Of a stretch of 64,000 nt of DNA, positions 1-13,166 are shown one piece after another. The DNA is from Anisakis pegreffii (Eukaryota > Nematoda > Chromadorea > Rhabditida > Anisakidae). The translations under genes and the position numbers were made by a program. Location of the stretch: the NCBI GenBank assembly GCA_035041965.1, contig JAPYMA010001532.1, positions 1 to 64,000 on the forward strand, given 5' to 3'. The first letter of the stretch is position 1. Every line of letters starts with the position of its first letter. The notes under the pieces are model-generated. The model did not search any database, was not told where the DNA came from, and saw only the letters and a list, made by a program, of their open reading frames with translations.

Positions 1-1190
1 ATTAGATGAGCTAAAAATCGATGGACAGATGGAGTGTTTGATTACCTTATCAGTCGAAATAGCATTGTGGTTGCTGGTAAGAAAGAAAATAGAACGACAA
101 TATAGGAGAGAGTAGAGATGCAGTTGTTCATGAATCTCGAGTGTCATGCATCATATGCGAGCGTGCGTAGGTGTGCACATGCGTGTTTGAAGCATTGCAA
201 GTATGGAACGTCGTTTGACGTTTTTTGACAGAGTGCATCCAGACGCCTATTGCGAAATTGCAATGTATTGAGTAAACAACATCGTAAAAAGTACTGATCT
301 CTGATCAGTTATTTGACATTGTATCATTGAAATTGCATTATCAAAGAGAAGATTAGAGCATGAACATATAGTCTCTTGTAAGTAATGAAGACAGATTGCT
401 TTGATTCTATTAAATATGTTCCAATATGATAAGATACTGTTCATTGGCATCATAATCGGTCTGAATCAATAAGAGATGCACTTAAAAGGCGACTGGTACA
501 ATTGAGATGTTCAATATCTTTAATTTCAATGCAGCTGAATCGCTCTGATGAGCGAATGGCTTTCTAGCAATAAGGTACTCGAGAACAGATGTAACAAAAC
601 TGCTGAATGAATAATATAAAGTATCCCTGCATGCATACATCGAAACAATCGACAACAACCGAATAGAATGCCGCAGAATATGATTTCTAAGATGTGAATA
701 AAAAGAATGAGAACACCATATGGGGGCAAATATGTTCCAATACATTATTTCGACGCTTGATTAGGGCTGTATAGAAACTGCTTCAATAATTCGTCATTAT
801 CACAGTCTAATCAAAATCTGTATTACAGCACATCAAACAAAACCGACATAGAAATATCATTCTTTTCTGTGATTTTCCTTTCACAATAGACCACATTCGG
901 ATTCTACCATTCTACCAGTCTCACAAATGCACTGATATAAATACTTTTTATAGTTCATGACTTCCATCGTCACACCCCGTTCGTCTTTACCTTCAATCAA
1001 AGGGTCGAATTCCATCACTTGATTTGAGCACATAAAAGTGAGAAGGCCGACAGTTTGAAAATGTGATCCTCATACTGCCATGCTAATGAATGACCAATAC
1101 AGGTACAGCACATTGAAATTAATGAAGACCTACAATTTTGAAAGCAAGGAATCTGGGGACTCTGACAGCGTGCAGAAACAATGTTTTACT
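1..1190. other. AT-rich non-coding stretch
   Basis: I see no exon with acceptable splice borders and no RNA gene here. Open frames are short, low in complexity and unsupported. The repeat family of the next interval begins to be recognisable near 1,120. Confidence 0.5.
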
Positions 1191-2770
1191 GGGAAAACCT
1201 GAGAATACCGTTGCTTTGAAGAAACTAAGCCTATAAGTCAAACAATAATGAATACATTGATCAATAGGAATGCAATATATATGAATGAGCGTCAATGAGC
1301 TCCTTGAGATAGCCTCAAGGAAATAGCTATATCTCCTCATGAAAGCCAAATTCCTCAGCAAAATATATGAAATAATGAATCTAGAGGTTCTAAGGAATCG
1401 AATGTTGCAAAGAAATGCCTATGTTACTAGGCAAACTTGAGGGTACCGGTAGCTTGAAGATGGCAAACTCTATAAATGTAGAGATCCAGCTGGATCGAAT
1501 GATGTAAAGAAATGCCTATGTTACTGGGCAAACCTGAGAATACAGTAACCTTGAAGGTGGCACCCGCATCGCCTTGAGATGGATCTAAAAAATAGCTATA
1601 ATTCCTCAAGAATGCACAATCGCTCGACAAAATATATATTTTCCTGAAGGTAGAGATCCAGTTGGATCGAATCATGTAAAGAAATGCCTATCTTACTGGG
1701 CAAACCTGAGAAGACGGTTAGCTTGAAAATCGCAATCCGCCTATTGCTATATGAACGTATTGATTCTCTACAGTGATCAATTTGTATGAATGAGCGCGAC
1801 TGCGCTATTTAATTGAGATAGACCTAAGAAAATGGCTATATCTCCTCGGGAAAGCAGAATCGCTCGACAAAATATATATTTTCCTGAATTTAGAGATCCA
1901 GTTGGATCGAATGATGCAAGGAAATCGCTATGTTACGGGGCAAACCTGAGAAGACAGTAGCCTTGAAGGTGGCACCCGCATTGCCTTGAGATGGATCAAA
2001 AAAAGGCTATAATTCCACAAGAATGCAAAATCGTTCAGCATAATATATATTTTCCTAAATGTAGAGATCCAGCTGGATCGAACGATGTAAAGAAATGCCT
2101 ATGTTACTGGGTAAACCTGAGAAGATGGTTAGCTTGAAAATCGCAATCCGTCTGTCGCTATATGAACGTATTGATTGCTCTATAGTGATCAATTTGTATG
2201 AATGAGCGCGACTGCGCTATCTAATTGAGATAGATCTATGAAAATGGCTATATCTCCTCAGGAAAGCAAAATCGCTCGACAAAATATATTTTTTCTGAAT
2301 GAAGAGATCCAGCCGGATCGACTGATCCAAAAAAATTCATTTGTTAGTGGGCAAACTTGAGCTTGCGGTAGCCTCGAAGGTGGCACCCGAGATAGCAATA
2401 ATTAAATGCTTATATCTCCTCAACTAACTATAAGCCAAATTGCTCAGTAAAATTGATAATATTCTGAATCTGCTGGATCGAACGGTGAAAAGAAATTCGC
2501 AAGTTTCCGGGCAAACCTGAGAAGACGGTTAGCTCGAAGATCGCAATCCGCCTATTGCTATTATGAATGTATTGATTGCTCTGTAGTGATCAATTTGTAT
2601 GAATGAGCGCGAGCGACAGCGCTCTCTAATTGAGATAGATCTAAGAAAATGGCTATATCGTCTCAGGAAAGCAAAATCACCCGAGAAAGTATATGTTTTT
2701 CTGAATGAAGAGATCAAGTTGGATCGAATGATGCAAAAAAATTCACATGTTATTGGGCAACCTTGGGAAT
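1190..2770. repeat. Two-subtype alternating repeat array
   Basis: A shared core close to GGGCAAACCTGAGAA recurs at about 1192, 1432, 1528, 1700, 1940, 2111, 2351, 2511 and 2757. From 1528 the spacing alternates between about 171 and 240 bp. The long subtype carries a block reading GATCAATTTGTATGAATGAG followed by a GCGC-flanked stem. The short subtype carries a GGCACCCGCATTGCC-like block. Both contain a GATCCAGTTGGATCGAA-type motif. Copies are diverged, so this is an old satellite-like or higher-order tandem array of roughly 410-bp double units. No coding capacity is evident. Confidence 0.8.
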
Positions 2771-4430
2771 AAGCTTAGTTCGAAGATCTCAAGTTAGCCC
2801 GGAAATAATTTATTGCTGATAATTCTTGATCCGAGAGAATCTGATGAATTGGTATTTGTTTGATTAACTATCGGTATCAAACTGTTCATGTTATGTCACT
2901 TACTGCATGCCGCCGACGTATTTGATCAACTTCACTAGTCGTCATTGTTTCATTATGAACGTTGATCAACAGTGATCAATACACCGTCATTTACTTGAGT
3001 GCGTTGATCAGTCAGCATTTTTAACGTTGTGGTATGTTCGATGTGGTTTGATATTGTGCCGTGAATATGGCTGCGATGTGGTTGTTTTATGATAGTGTTT
3101 GATGGGTCTTTGGCATTGAAGTTACTGAGTTGGGCGGTATTTATTTGATGATATTCAGCTTACCTTTTGCTTCAACTGATTGACTAGCGACTCCAATAGG
3201 TTGCCAGGATTGAATAATATCGTATATCGATAACCAATCGCAGCATATCACTGACTGGCTATCCATGGTGAACGATTCTCGTTCTAGGACATCAGGATGC
3301 GTGATGGATCACGGCCGATGGTATCGAATGAACGATGCGGTGGGATTACGCGATCTGAATGGGGTGAGTATTGACGGTTCGCTTTTGAGCTGAATTGTTA
3401 AATACAGTGTCGTGATATTTGTTTTGACTTGTTTATATAATGAATGTATTGATGTTTTCTTCAAGATGGTATTTGGAGTGCGATCAGATGTTCTGCATCT
3501 TGTCGAGATGGCAATCGTCGGCCCTACATGAGGTTGCATTTGCGACAAAAGAGGATATCTCATCGATGCATTCAATACCACAATCTCACAAGACAACATC
3601 ACGATCTTATATCCGATATGAAAACACGACGCAGTATGCATCAACGCACCTCAGGCCAGTTTTCCAACATTTGAACTTTATTATCATTTATATTCTTTAA
3701 TTTCTTCTAGTATATTAGAATCATAATGAATGAGCATCAGTTGACTGAGCACCACATGTTTTTTGCATCATTTGGTTGATGTTTATGACAAAAGAAAACA
3801 AAATTAAAATTGAATCGTAGTGAGTGACCACTTTTTTCAATTTCTTCATTTTATTTTCGTTCATTTGGTTACAAACATTGATGTATTTGTAAATGATGAT
3901 CGTTGTTTACTTGTAGATTTGTAAATTTGTTATTTGTGCACATATTGTCAAGTTCAATTGTGTAGCATAAACATGTATCAGTAACTTTTATGTTGAATAT
4001 GTAATGTTTTATGTTATCCCCTGAGCCCCTGGGATGCACTACTTGTTTCCGGTTGAGTGTGATTTTTCAAAATCATTGAGCTTCATAATCAGTGCAAGTT
4101 GAGGAACACCTCAGTGAAGTTCCAAACATTCAGTCTGAAAATGTTCTCTCAAAATTACCTCAATTTGGGTGGTTTTAGCTTAGTTGGTTGTAGGATTGTT
4201 TAGGTTTAACGCATGTAGCTTGAAGAAGGGTCCGAACTTCATGCGCATGCTTCACTGCAGATATCTAGATCAGATTCAGCACTGTGCATAAGCTCTTGGA
4301 AGTGGTGAATTTTTGAGGGCACAGGTATTGAATGAAAACAATTGTTCCAGTTGTGGGAGGGAATGCGCCTAGTGGTGATGATAATTACACTGGCACATTA
4401 TAAAACATTCCCACAAAAATTGAGTTTAAA
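2771..4430. other. Intergenic, nothing recognised
   Basis: AT-rich sequence with several TGATCA/GTTGATC words near 2,870-3,010. Short ORFs on both strands around 3,310-3,700 overlap each other and have no splice context or recognisable domain. Confidence 0.45.
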
Positions 4431-4439
4431 TAATGTAGG

Positions 4440-4980
4440 GTATGAAGAGCCTTATGGCGGCAGTGGTAGGTCTGGAAAGTTCGCCTGGACCACTCACCCG
4501 AAGAGTCGAGTCGCTAGGTGGTGACTCGAAGAACGTCTCTGTTGTAGTGCTGTTTAGAGACAGCTGAATTGAGTTGAAAGCGATATCACGTGTGCAGTCA
4601 ATGGTCATTTTAAAAAAGCATATTTTGATTGCGTGGGTGATCCCAACCCGTCGAGCTGCCAATAAGAGGGGCTAGGTTTAGGCAGATGCGACAGGCGTTC
4701 CCCGCCTACCGGCAGTCTCGGCGAATCGGGGAGAAATACTTCAATATATGTTGATGATATTTACCCAGGTATCATCATCATTCATCTTCGAAATAGAATA
4801 CGGGCGTTCCCGGCCCGGGAAAGGCGCCGATTTGACCGGGGATAGGGAATTGCGCGTAAGTTGGCCTGAGTAGTGCCTTCGGGCATTTGCTCAGGTAACG
4901 AGGGTTCCCGGACTCACTGTGCGCACTTTCTCTTAACAGGGGGGAATTTTGATCGGGTTGACCATTGGCTGGCACATATG
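4440..4980. other. GC-rich, hairpin-forming island
   Basis: This stretch is far richer in G and C than its surroundings. It contains several strong inverted repeats. One is a stem at 4865-4895 (CCTGAG...CTCAGG) enclosing TGCC-TTCG-GGCA, a UUCG-type tetraloop hairpin. Another is a GTTCCCCG/CGGGGAG pair around 4695-4730, and a third is CGAGTC/GACTCG at about 4507-4530. Short open frames exist on both strands (a 40-codon plus frame from about 4442, a 65-codon minus frame 4778-4975), but I recognise no domain. It could be a structured RNA, a decayed mobile element or a remnant of a GC-rich gene. Confidence 0.5.
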
Positions 4981-7900
4981 AAATCGTTTCAATCAGTTCA
5001 ATGTTGCTAAATGCATTATAAGGAGAAATCTCTCAGGTGTTTGTGGTTACTCGCCGAAGCTTATCTATTTGCTACTATCATAATGCATTCATACAACATT
5101 GCTGATGTTATCCTTGTTTCCCCTGCCAGTTTGATTATCATCACTTTCTAGTGCCACTAAAATAACCTGAAAGATGGGGTTTGAATACTACCAAAATGAT
5201 GAATCAGTACCTTTGCTTCCAACAATTCACCACATACGAAAGCTTTCACACATGCTGATGTTGAGTTAGATAGCTGTGGTTTAGCTTCTGCATCGGGTTT
5301 AGACTTCTCTTCAGGTTGCTACCGTTAAGTCTTCGCAGGTAAAGACTGATTGAGTCATAACTTTTCGAGGAAAGGTGGCTTGGAGAAACATTTCCCAAAA
5401 AAACTTTGGAAAGTTCAGTAATTACCAGTATAATTATTACCTACATAGTGCCACTGAAATAATTCGAGAGTTTCTTCGAACATTTCGTGCAAATATTCGG
5501 ATTAAAGGGATGAGTTCAGAGTATGAATGGTAGATTTTTCCGCCCATAAAATTGGTGAATCGTGTTAATCAACCGAAGTAGTCCCTGAAAATCCGTGTGT
5601 CAAAGCTGATGCCTATTGCACAGAGATGAAAATCCCTCTGTCACATTTTAATGAGGTTTTGTTGTTCAACTGTTGCATGTTTCACATGGTTGAATGACAT
5701 TTCTTACAACGTTGAATAAAAGTTTTTTTACCACTTGTTCCATGATCTGTTCACCAGAATTTGGGGTCGCCTTTGAAATTCCCGAATTATGGTGACAGGT
5801 CATCTTTTTGTGGTGGTCAACGAGCGATGCTCGTGTATTTGTTGAGAGGACAACGTATGGCAGGTCTTACGCAACAAATAAGACCAGGTTTCTCTCTGAT
5901 TTTGATTACTATTCTTTTGAAGCTTCATTCTGATTTGATCCTTCTTTTGATTGGTGCGATGCTTCGTTGTCAAATATTTGCATTGGACTGACATGAGGAT
6001 CATTGATGTTTTTACTGTGATACTGAAGAATGACTGCGATAATATTTCTTATATGTAACGTGACTGGGACCGTGAACTTTTAGAATCTACGACCATGACT
6101 GTGGTTTTTTTAGATCATATGAGCGAAAAGTGTTTTAGCTTGATAGGATCGATCGTTAAGTCGCTGTGTGCGCAAAAGGTGATTCTGGATTGTAATAGGT
6201 AGATTTCATGCATGTGTAGCTTTTGTCGCGTGCTGTGGTTGGCAGGTAGCGTTGCTATTATGGCAAAACTGTTCGAGTGGTGGGATTGAGGGGATTTGTG
6301 AATGGTTCGGAATGTCGGTACTATGGAGCATGATTATTACTATTAGGCAGTTGTTTTAGAATCTTGAGTCGGGCTTCGGAAATACCTGGTGTTAGTTTTC
6401 TGCTGTTCACTATTTGAAAAACTCCGAATCATGAACTCTGACGTGTTCGTTATCTTTCTTGTTAGGATATTTAATCCTTATAAGATGGGAAAACAATATA
6501 ACGAGCAGGCATTTATAGTATGACCTTTAATGCAAGCGAAGTTAAATCCTATGATGAGATCAGAAGGCTTGAATGACCATCAGTGTTTGATAGTTACGGG
6601 TTTGCACAGAAAAAGCTGCCGTCTGTGACTTCTGCTCAATTTTTCCGTTGTGTAGAGTGTGTCATCGAAAAAACCTTTCGGTTTCTCCTCGGATGCCGTG
6701 GGCGAGATTTCGTATCAAAATCTTGCATTGTATCTGGTTTGCTGATTTACTAATCTGAGAATTGCAAGGAAATGAGCGATTACTCTTGCAAATACTATAA
6801 CAAATCGGTTGGTCTCAGTCGTTTTTAGACGGAGGCTGTTTTCATATATATGAATTGATTAGGTTTGAGATTGATCAGAATTACGTTGATAGTTTGTTAT
6901 TACAAGGTGATATTATTACAGGGTATTACAAAGTTTATTACTAATACAAGGTATTACAAGGTTATTTATAATCACAAGGTTATAATAGTAGCGGACAGTT
7001 TGGTGCAAAGATTTCATTCGCTGACTGCTATTCAGCATCTCATAGAAATTCTCACCATTAGTATTATCATTGGTGCTGGCTACTAAAAGTGGATGGTGCC
7101 AAAATGACGAGAAATTTATGAATGCATGTGCGTAGTCCGGATGGTCTTTGTTTAGCTTGTAAGCACGACAAAGCTTGCAAGTTGTGATATAGCACTTACA
7201 ACATGAGATTAAATTAAATAATAAATTAGCATGGATCATTCCTCGTCACTTAAACAGATAAATGTGTGTGACTGTTTCTGATTTTTCAACTGTTCGTGTC
7301 TTTACTCGATTCGTAACGTTTTCGTTAAGTGCGGGCGTGGCTAACTACCTTAATTTGTGAACGTGGCTAGTTACCGTACATAAGAAGGCTTGGAGGTACT
7401 ACTGACCTGTGCTTATTGTGTGATTTACAAAGTCAGACTTGACATCATATCGTCACTATTTGGTACCAAATTTGTTCTTTCGCTTCTTTATCACCGCTGT
7501 TATTTGTTTCAATAAAGACTTGTGACTAGTCATGCCCAAATTTGAAAAAATTGACTTAGCTCCGATTCGCAGTTCTGAACATTCGGATCCAGCTGCAGCT
7601 TTGACCCACCGTATTTACGATTAGAGAATTCATTTCCGTCTCTCGCTCACGTTCAAGCTCAGTTTGCTTCGCCAAGTTCATGAATTCTGAATTTTCGGTT
7701 TCAGCTCCATCACCAAATTCGAGCTTCAACTTCGGAATTTGCTTCCCTCTGACTCCGCAAAAAATTATCATGCAGTCCCAACTCTAGCCACTGAATAGTG
7801 CCGCGATATTTGTTTTGGCTCCACAACTTGGCTATCACTGCTTGTAGCAGCATCCATGGTGATGAATAGATCAATTGTGAGTTGTGGCGAATGCTTTCGT

Positions 7901-8180
7901 GTTCTCAGTTATGCTGTTTTTTAATTTCTCTCCCTTTTCTTTTCGTTTTGGTTTCTCGATACAGACGGTGTGTATTCTTATTTTTTGTTAAATAACGGAT
8001 ATCTGTGTGATAGATGTATTGAGTTTTAACAGATATTTGTTTGCTTTATCGAAAGGGAACGCAGCGGGTGACCTGATTTCAACCTAATTCCTGCTTTTTT
8101 CTGATAGCAAAAACGTTTCCTGTTAAGGTGGAACAAATGTTTATATTCTTATTGAATTTTGAGAGATGTTGAAAATAGAG
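4981..8180. other. Intergenic, nothing recognised
   Basis: Low-complexity AT-rich DNA. At 6,900-6,990 there is a short run of imperfect repeats of TATTACAAGGT. No exon with convincing borders was found. Confidence 0.45.
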
Positions 8181-8410
8181 TGAAGAAGAATGAATTGAAG
8201 TGACACGACGAATGTTCGCACACAGAACCTATTTAGTTGTCCTTTTTGTAGTTGCACACTGAAATTTTCGAAAGGAGGATATCGTTCCATTTCGGTGGGA
8301 TGATAGAAAATTCTCTTAGGAGAATGACTGTTTTCATGTGGTGGGAATTCGAGAGCTTTCGTCGGTAGGACGACGCACGATTCCAATCGGTTAGTGTCGA
8401 TTTGGACTAG

Positions 8411-8890
8411 AACAAAATCGAAAGCAACATTCGTAATTTGGAGGAATCTTATCTCTTCATGCGTGCAAACATCACTCACTCGCAAGTGTGGCATCACTGT
8501 GCAAGCATCCATGAAAAGTGCTACGACAATACCGAATATCCCGTCGCTTACTGGTTCGATGTCGAGAATCAACATCACTCGCACTGTTCAGTACGGTTTT
8601 AGTGCTACCTACAACACGCTTCCTTTGTCCGTTTTCATTCCACGCTCCATTCCTCACCACCGTTTTGCACAACCTGATTTTGAAGTGCTTTTTGCTCTTT
8701 TCAGTTCATGTATTTTTGTCGCACATATTCTATGCAATAATTTTCCTTGTATATGTAATTTTCGGTTGCATTTGCTTTTTTACGTTACTTTTCAATATAA
8801 TACAAGCACAAAAGGAGAACATTCGTGAATCTTTTCGGATTGTCAAGTTCTTGATGATTGCCGAATTAAAAAGGATGCATTCTGGTGGTG
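8411..8890 (+). pseudogene. Candidate broken membrane-protein gene (cysteine loop plus one membrane segment)
   Basis: An open plus-strand frame at 8411-8608 has a protein-like composition. It contains an N-glycosylation site (NIT) and three cysteines in a pattern ending HHSHCSVRF, and it stops at TAG right after. A second frame follows a good acceptor (TTGCTCTTTTCAG, ending 8704) and codes a strong hydrophobic span of about 25 residues (FYAIIFLVYVIFGCICFF) and a basic tail. I cannot find a donor that joins the two in phase. A hydrophobic start-like segment near 8212-8260 is in yet another frame. An extracellular Cys loop followed by a membrane helix suggests a small ion-channel-subunit-like or receptor-like protein, now broken or mis-modelled. 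A 147-codon minus-strand frame overlaps it. Confidence 0.3.
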
Positions 8891-8969
8891 TTTTAAATTC
8901 TCTGCCTGATGTTTTAGTTTCTGTGGTTTTGGCTTTTGTTGGTGAAATCTGTTCAGTACCGTAATCTTC

Positions 8970-10016
8970 CGTCATATCCGTCGTTCACAGAGCGACTTTC
9001 AAAGCTCTTCCTATTTTTTCAATTTATGCAGTGTACACTTTCCTAAAGTGTCCGCCGTAACAATTTTCAATCTGCTCCTAATCAGAACATCTTCTAATGG
9101 ACTACTCTTCTGTTCACCAATCAAAATACTCTCTCTGTCAACTTTCGAGTCCACTTTATTGAGGAAGTATTATATTAGTAAGATTCAGTTCACGCTGATA
9201 GTTCACGATTGATTTGTCTTCTTGTGTATCTTTAGTTCTTATTTTTTGATTTTGCAATCATAATTTGTTGCTTCATCACTATTCATCACTGTATCATTAG
9301 CTATCATTTTTTCATTTCATTATTATTGATCTATTATTATTCCAATTATGCAGCTGCTATTTATTGTTTTCTGTCTTGTCAGCCGTAAGCATGTAAAGTT
9401 ATTAGTTGGTATTGTCACAATGATTTCACTGACTGGTTATCATTGGTGCAATCAGTTGCGATCGTTACTGATGGATCGTACCAGAACTTTTGAATGTTTT
9501 CTGGTGGCTTTCAACAACAATTTATACGGGAAAATATGATGGCATAAACGGGAAGGAAGCTAACTATTGAGCCACAAATATATGTACGGTAATTATCAGC
9601 AATTACCAGCAGAATCTAAATTCCTCATTCACAAATCATTCATCTACATGTTGTACCTGCCTATATCGATACCAGCACTTTGAATGCATCACAATTCTCT
9701 ATTATATCAGGTATTTCTTTTTGTTTGTGGTGGAGGTAAAGATTGATTTAACTCCTTGATGTTATTAATTGTTCGATTGTTCAGTGTATCGGTCAGTCAC
9801 CTTAGTATTCCAGCAGTCAGATGCACTGCTTCCATAACCAAAAAATCGAATTACGTTCTGCCAGGAAAGATTAGCATTGAAAATTGACTTTTATTCTCTC
9901 TCTCTTATATGCAGTGTACAAACAAATACATAGGTTTATATGTATGTTGAAATAGAAGCAGTAAATGGTTACTGAACAGTGACAGTAGCCGCATAAATCA
10001 GTTCATCCCGACCTCA
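8970..10016. other. Intergenic, nothing recognised
   Basis: AT-rich stretch with (ATT)-rich tracts near 9,240-9,350. It probably holds the 3' flank of the minus-strand ShKT gene. No supported exon. Confidence 0.45.
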
Positions 10017-10331
10017 TCAATGTTTTTTCGAATCCCGTTTTCGACCTCTTGATTCCCCACAATGGCCACACGTCTTCTTACACCCGTTTTTAGCAATCGA
10101 TTTAATTTGTTCGCAGAATTTTGTTTGGTTTTTTGGATCAGTCGCGCAATGCGGTACTGAAAAGAAATTGTTGTGAATTCCGAGTTCATAATTATCCTTA
10201 TACGCTTTCAAAATGATTTGCTGCAAAGAAAAATAGATAAATGAACTAATTGAAATACCCGTATCTTCGCATTCTTCCGCGGAACTCAAGAAAATCACGA
10301 GCGACATCATCATCAAAAATTTAACGAACAT
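10017..10331 (-). CDS. Small secreted ShKT-domain protein
   Basis: Two exons, 10331-10259 and 10156-10017, joined by a 102-bp intron (donor GGTATT, acceptor TTTCTTTTCAG). The splice is in phase 1 and gives 70 codons plus a stop. Residues 1 to about 19 form a hydrophobic signal peptide (MFVKFLMMMSLVIFLSS). The mature part is essentially one ShKT domain. Six cysteines are spaced C-x6-C-x10-C-x10-C-x3-C-x2-C, ending in the family signature CKKTCGHC, then a short basic tail. Nematodes have many such secreted proteins; family members may act in host contact, in the cuticle or as modules tethered to enzymes, and toxicity should not be assumed. An upstream acceptor (TTTCGTTGCAG, ending at 10363) lies 32 bp before the ATG and fits trans-splicing of a leader or an upstream non-coding exon. 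The splice crosses the domain between the first and second Cys. Confidence 0.75.
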   Translation of the reverse strand: MFVKFLMMMSLVIFLSSAEECEDTGISISSFIYFSLQQIILKAYKDNYELGIHNNFFSVPHCATDPKNQTKFCEQIKSIAKNGCKKTCGHCGESRGRKRDSKKH

Positions 10332-10361
10332 ATTGCAAGGTGTTCGAAATTTCCACTTCAA

Positions 10362-10375
10362 TCTGCAACGAAATG
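10362..10375 (-). promoter_or_regulatory. Probable trans-splice or 5' UTR splice acceptor of the ShKT gene
   Basis: On the minus strand ATTTCGTTGCAG ends at 10363, followed by a 31-nt leader before the ATG. Nematode first exons often begin this way because a spliced leader is added. A conventional 5' UTR intron is the alternative. Confidence 0.5.
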
Positions 10376-13166
10376 AATTTTTTGCTCAAATACTGATACG
10401 TTATGCTACATCATCAACGTAAAAATCCGAGAATAAAGCTGTATTCAACTCTAGCCCATTTCGAGAATAGAACCTGCTGCAGTTGACTTCAGTACAGGTT
10501 GAAAGAATAGGCAGTTCATGATCAAAAGTTTATTCAAAAAAGCCTATTTGATGAAGCTGTTCGATAAGAGCAGTCAAAAGGAAGTGAAGCAAACGATTTG
10601 GTGAATGATGAACAAGTGAATGTTGCAGCGCTTATAAGGTGCTGGAAATAAACTTGAAGCAAGCAGCATCAAACATTGTATGACACTATTAAATCAGCTG
10701 CATCAAATAAAACAAATCATCTCGTTTCAACCATCACAATGTTCATTTGTCCAGTTTATTTAGATAGTTTTATACGTGGAGGTGAGTGCAGTTGTGTGCT
10801 GTAATCATCCGAAAGTGCGTGTAAATACACGCTGTCATTCTTGACTATCATTTCCATGTCCTCTCCAGTGTTAACCATCAGAATTGATTGATTTAGCAGC
10901 CTCCCGATCTTGAAATCCTTCAATTACTGATTAATAATGCAACTGAGGCTACTCATAATCTACACGAGTTCGATCGCATAAGCCAGCCTACCGGAGGAAT
11001 ACTGTTCAAACATACTTTAAAAAACATTTGAAAATGCAGAACTCAACAAAATAGATGCTTATTGCAGCAATAATGCATCGCCTTCACTTGAGAGGACCAA
11101 ATGCGATTGTACTCAAACATAATTTTATGGTAGAGGTGAATTTAGGACTAAAAAAGTCACAGAGGAACGAGCCAAATGCGGTGTCCTTCTTAACGCATGC
11201 ATTAAGATCCTCACAGTTTTTGATCACTTGATCTTGACGGATTTCCGAGTTAATTTTCTGAAGTACTCCTGATCTTTCAACACCTTTCGTGCTTACATCT
11301 GAATCAATTAAATTAATGAAAACTTCTTGTAATATGCATAAGTGACATGCTATAGACTTTCAATGGATGACAATAAATGCTTGATTTCGTCAAAAAACAA
11401 CGCCTGGAATCTGCTTCAAAGGTTCGAAACGAACTAAAAACAAGAATTTTTCGAATTCAGTTTCATAAGCTTGTAATTGAATATTCAGTGGGAGTTGGTT
11501 AGGTTGAGTCGAAATTGCATCGGATTTGACAGTTTCGTGCTAGAAAAAGTAATTGGTCTGATTTAATTGACTTTTCTGCCGAAAGATGATGGAGCAACAA
11601 TTAAACTGATGAATGTTTTTGGGTGACACAACAATTCGAAGGATAACTACAAGTATGCTTCTGGCAACGGTTTTTTCAATGTGCTTATGATCGAAGATAC
11701 CCAATTTTTAACGTGTTTCCATTTCTCACGATCACGGTTTGCGCGTTGATCACGGCGGAACCTTTAGGATTGAAGTCTGTGAGCAATTGGTGAGTTTTTG
11801 CAATAATTAGAGAATACTGATTCATATGAAATTGCAAAACTGGAAATTTCATAGGTCTTCCGAACATTCATATGAATTGTATTATTCATTATGAATAAAT
11901 GGTTTGAATAATACACCTGTGTAAATGAATCATGAATAACGTCGTGTCATTTGCAATATTTCTCTAGCGGTTATATCATGATTATTATCCGATTTGCTGA
12001 TTTTTGTCAACTATGAAAACAGCTTTAAGATTTGTACTTTGCGTGTTTGCTTAGAGTTTTCTCTAGTCACAGCTTATGCGAGCATCGAAGCGAATGATTG
12101 ACTAGCATGTAAAATTACTGCATAATGGTGAACACTTCAATGCTGTTGTAAATTATCAGTTTATGACGTGTCATTGAAACAATTCAATGATGTTTCACTC
12201 ATACCTCCACTACGATCTCATTTTACGACACTCTAGTTTGGAACGAGCGATTTAATACTGGCATAAAAATGATGGCTCGTTTCAGTGTAAACATGATCTT
12301 TGCAAATATGAATCCAACAAATTGCTCACAATTCTTCACTGTCAAGCATTCATTATGAAATCGACAGTCATTAGCTTGTAAAAGCAAGATCGCTGATAAC
12401 ACAAATTAGTGAAAAAAACTACATGCCTAACTGAATCGATGAAAATTTGAAAAGTTTGCTCAGTGGAGCATATTGCATCATGATCAGTTGGTTCTGGATG
12501 GAAAATATTTTTCTTTGATATTCAGGCATAGCATCGTTCAGGCGTAATATTGTCAGTTTTTGATCCAAGTTTTAAAAATACACTTAGAAAGTAGCTATAC
12601 TTTTATTCGTTCCATCGTTAATGATATTCCCGTTTCTAAACGGAACGTCGGTTTTGAAACATTCCGAAAGTGCATATCCGTTTTTGTGGTGGGTGACCAA
12701 CACGTCTGGATTAAGAGTGCACGATAGCATTCATGTGCAGGTTTGAATCAACAACGAAAAAAGAAACATCACCATCAACTTTAACAACGTGTTCAATTAT
12801 TCTGATCACATTCAAGGAGGATATGCATTTTCTATGGATCAGATGATTAGGAGTGAGTTTTCAAAACGATAAGATTGTATAATAATGATTGTCCACTTTG
12901 ATTTGACGATGATTATGATTGTTGTGCGGTGATTAGTCGACATATCAAGTTTATGATTCGAAATCATCCAATTAGTATCTGCTGTAACCAAATCGACCTA
13001 AATTTTCATAAGACCGCCTTCGTAAAACAGCGTACAAATGAATGACGATTGAAGGATGTTGGAATTTAGTGTTCCACCAATTGATTATTTGATCAGATTC
13101 GTTTGTTATATTATCACTATCACGAGTTCTCATCGATAACATCCCAAATAATCCAATTCAAAATCC
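10376..13166. other. Intergenic, nothing recognised
   Basis: AT-rich DNA that should contain the promoter of the ShKT gene at its left end and of the TSP1-like gene at its right end. No TATA-like element could be tied to a start. Short ORFs, such as one at 11,685-11,867 minus, have no support. Confidence 0.45.
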
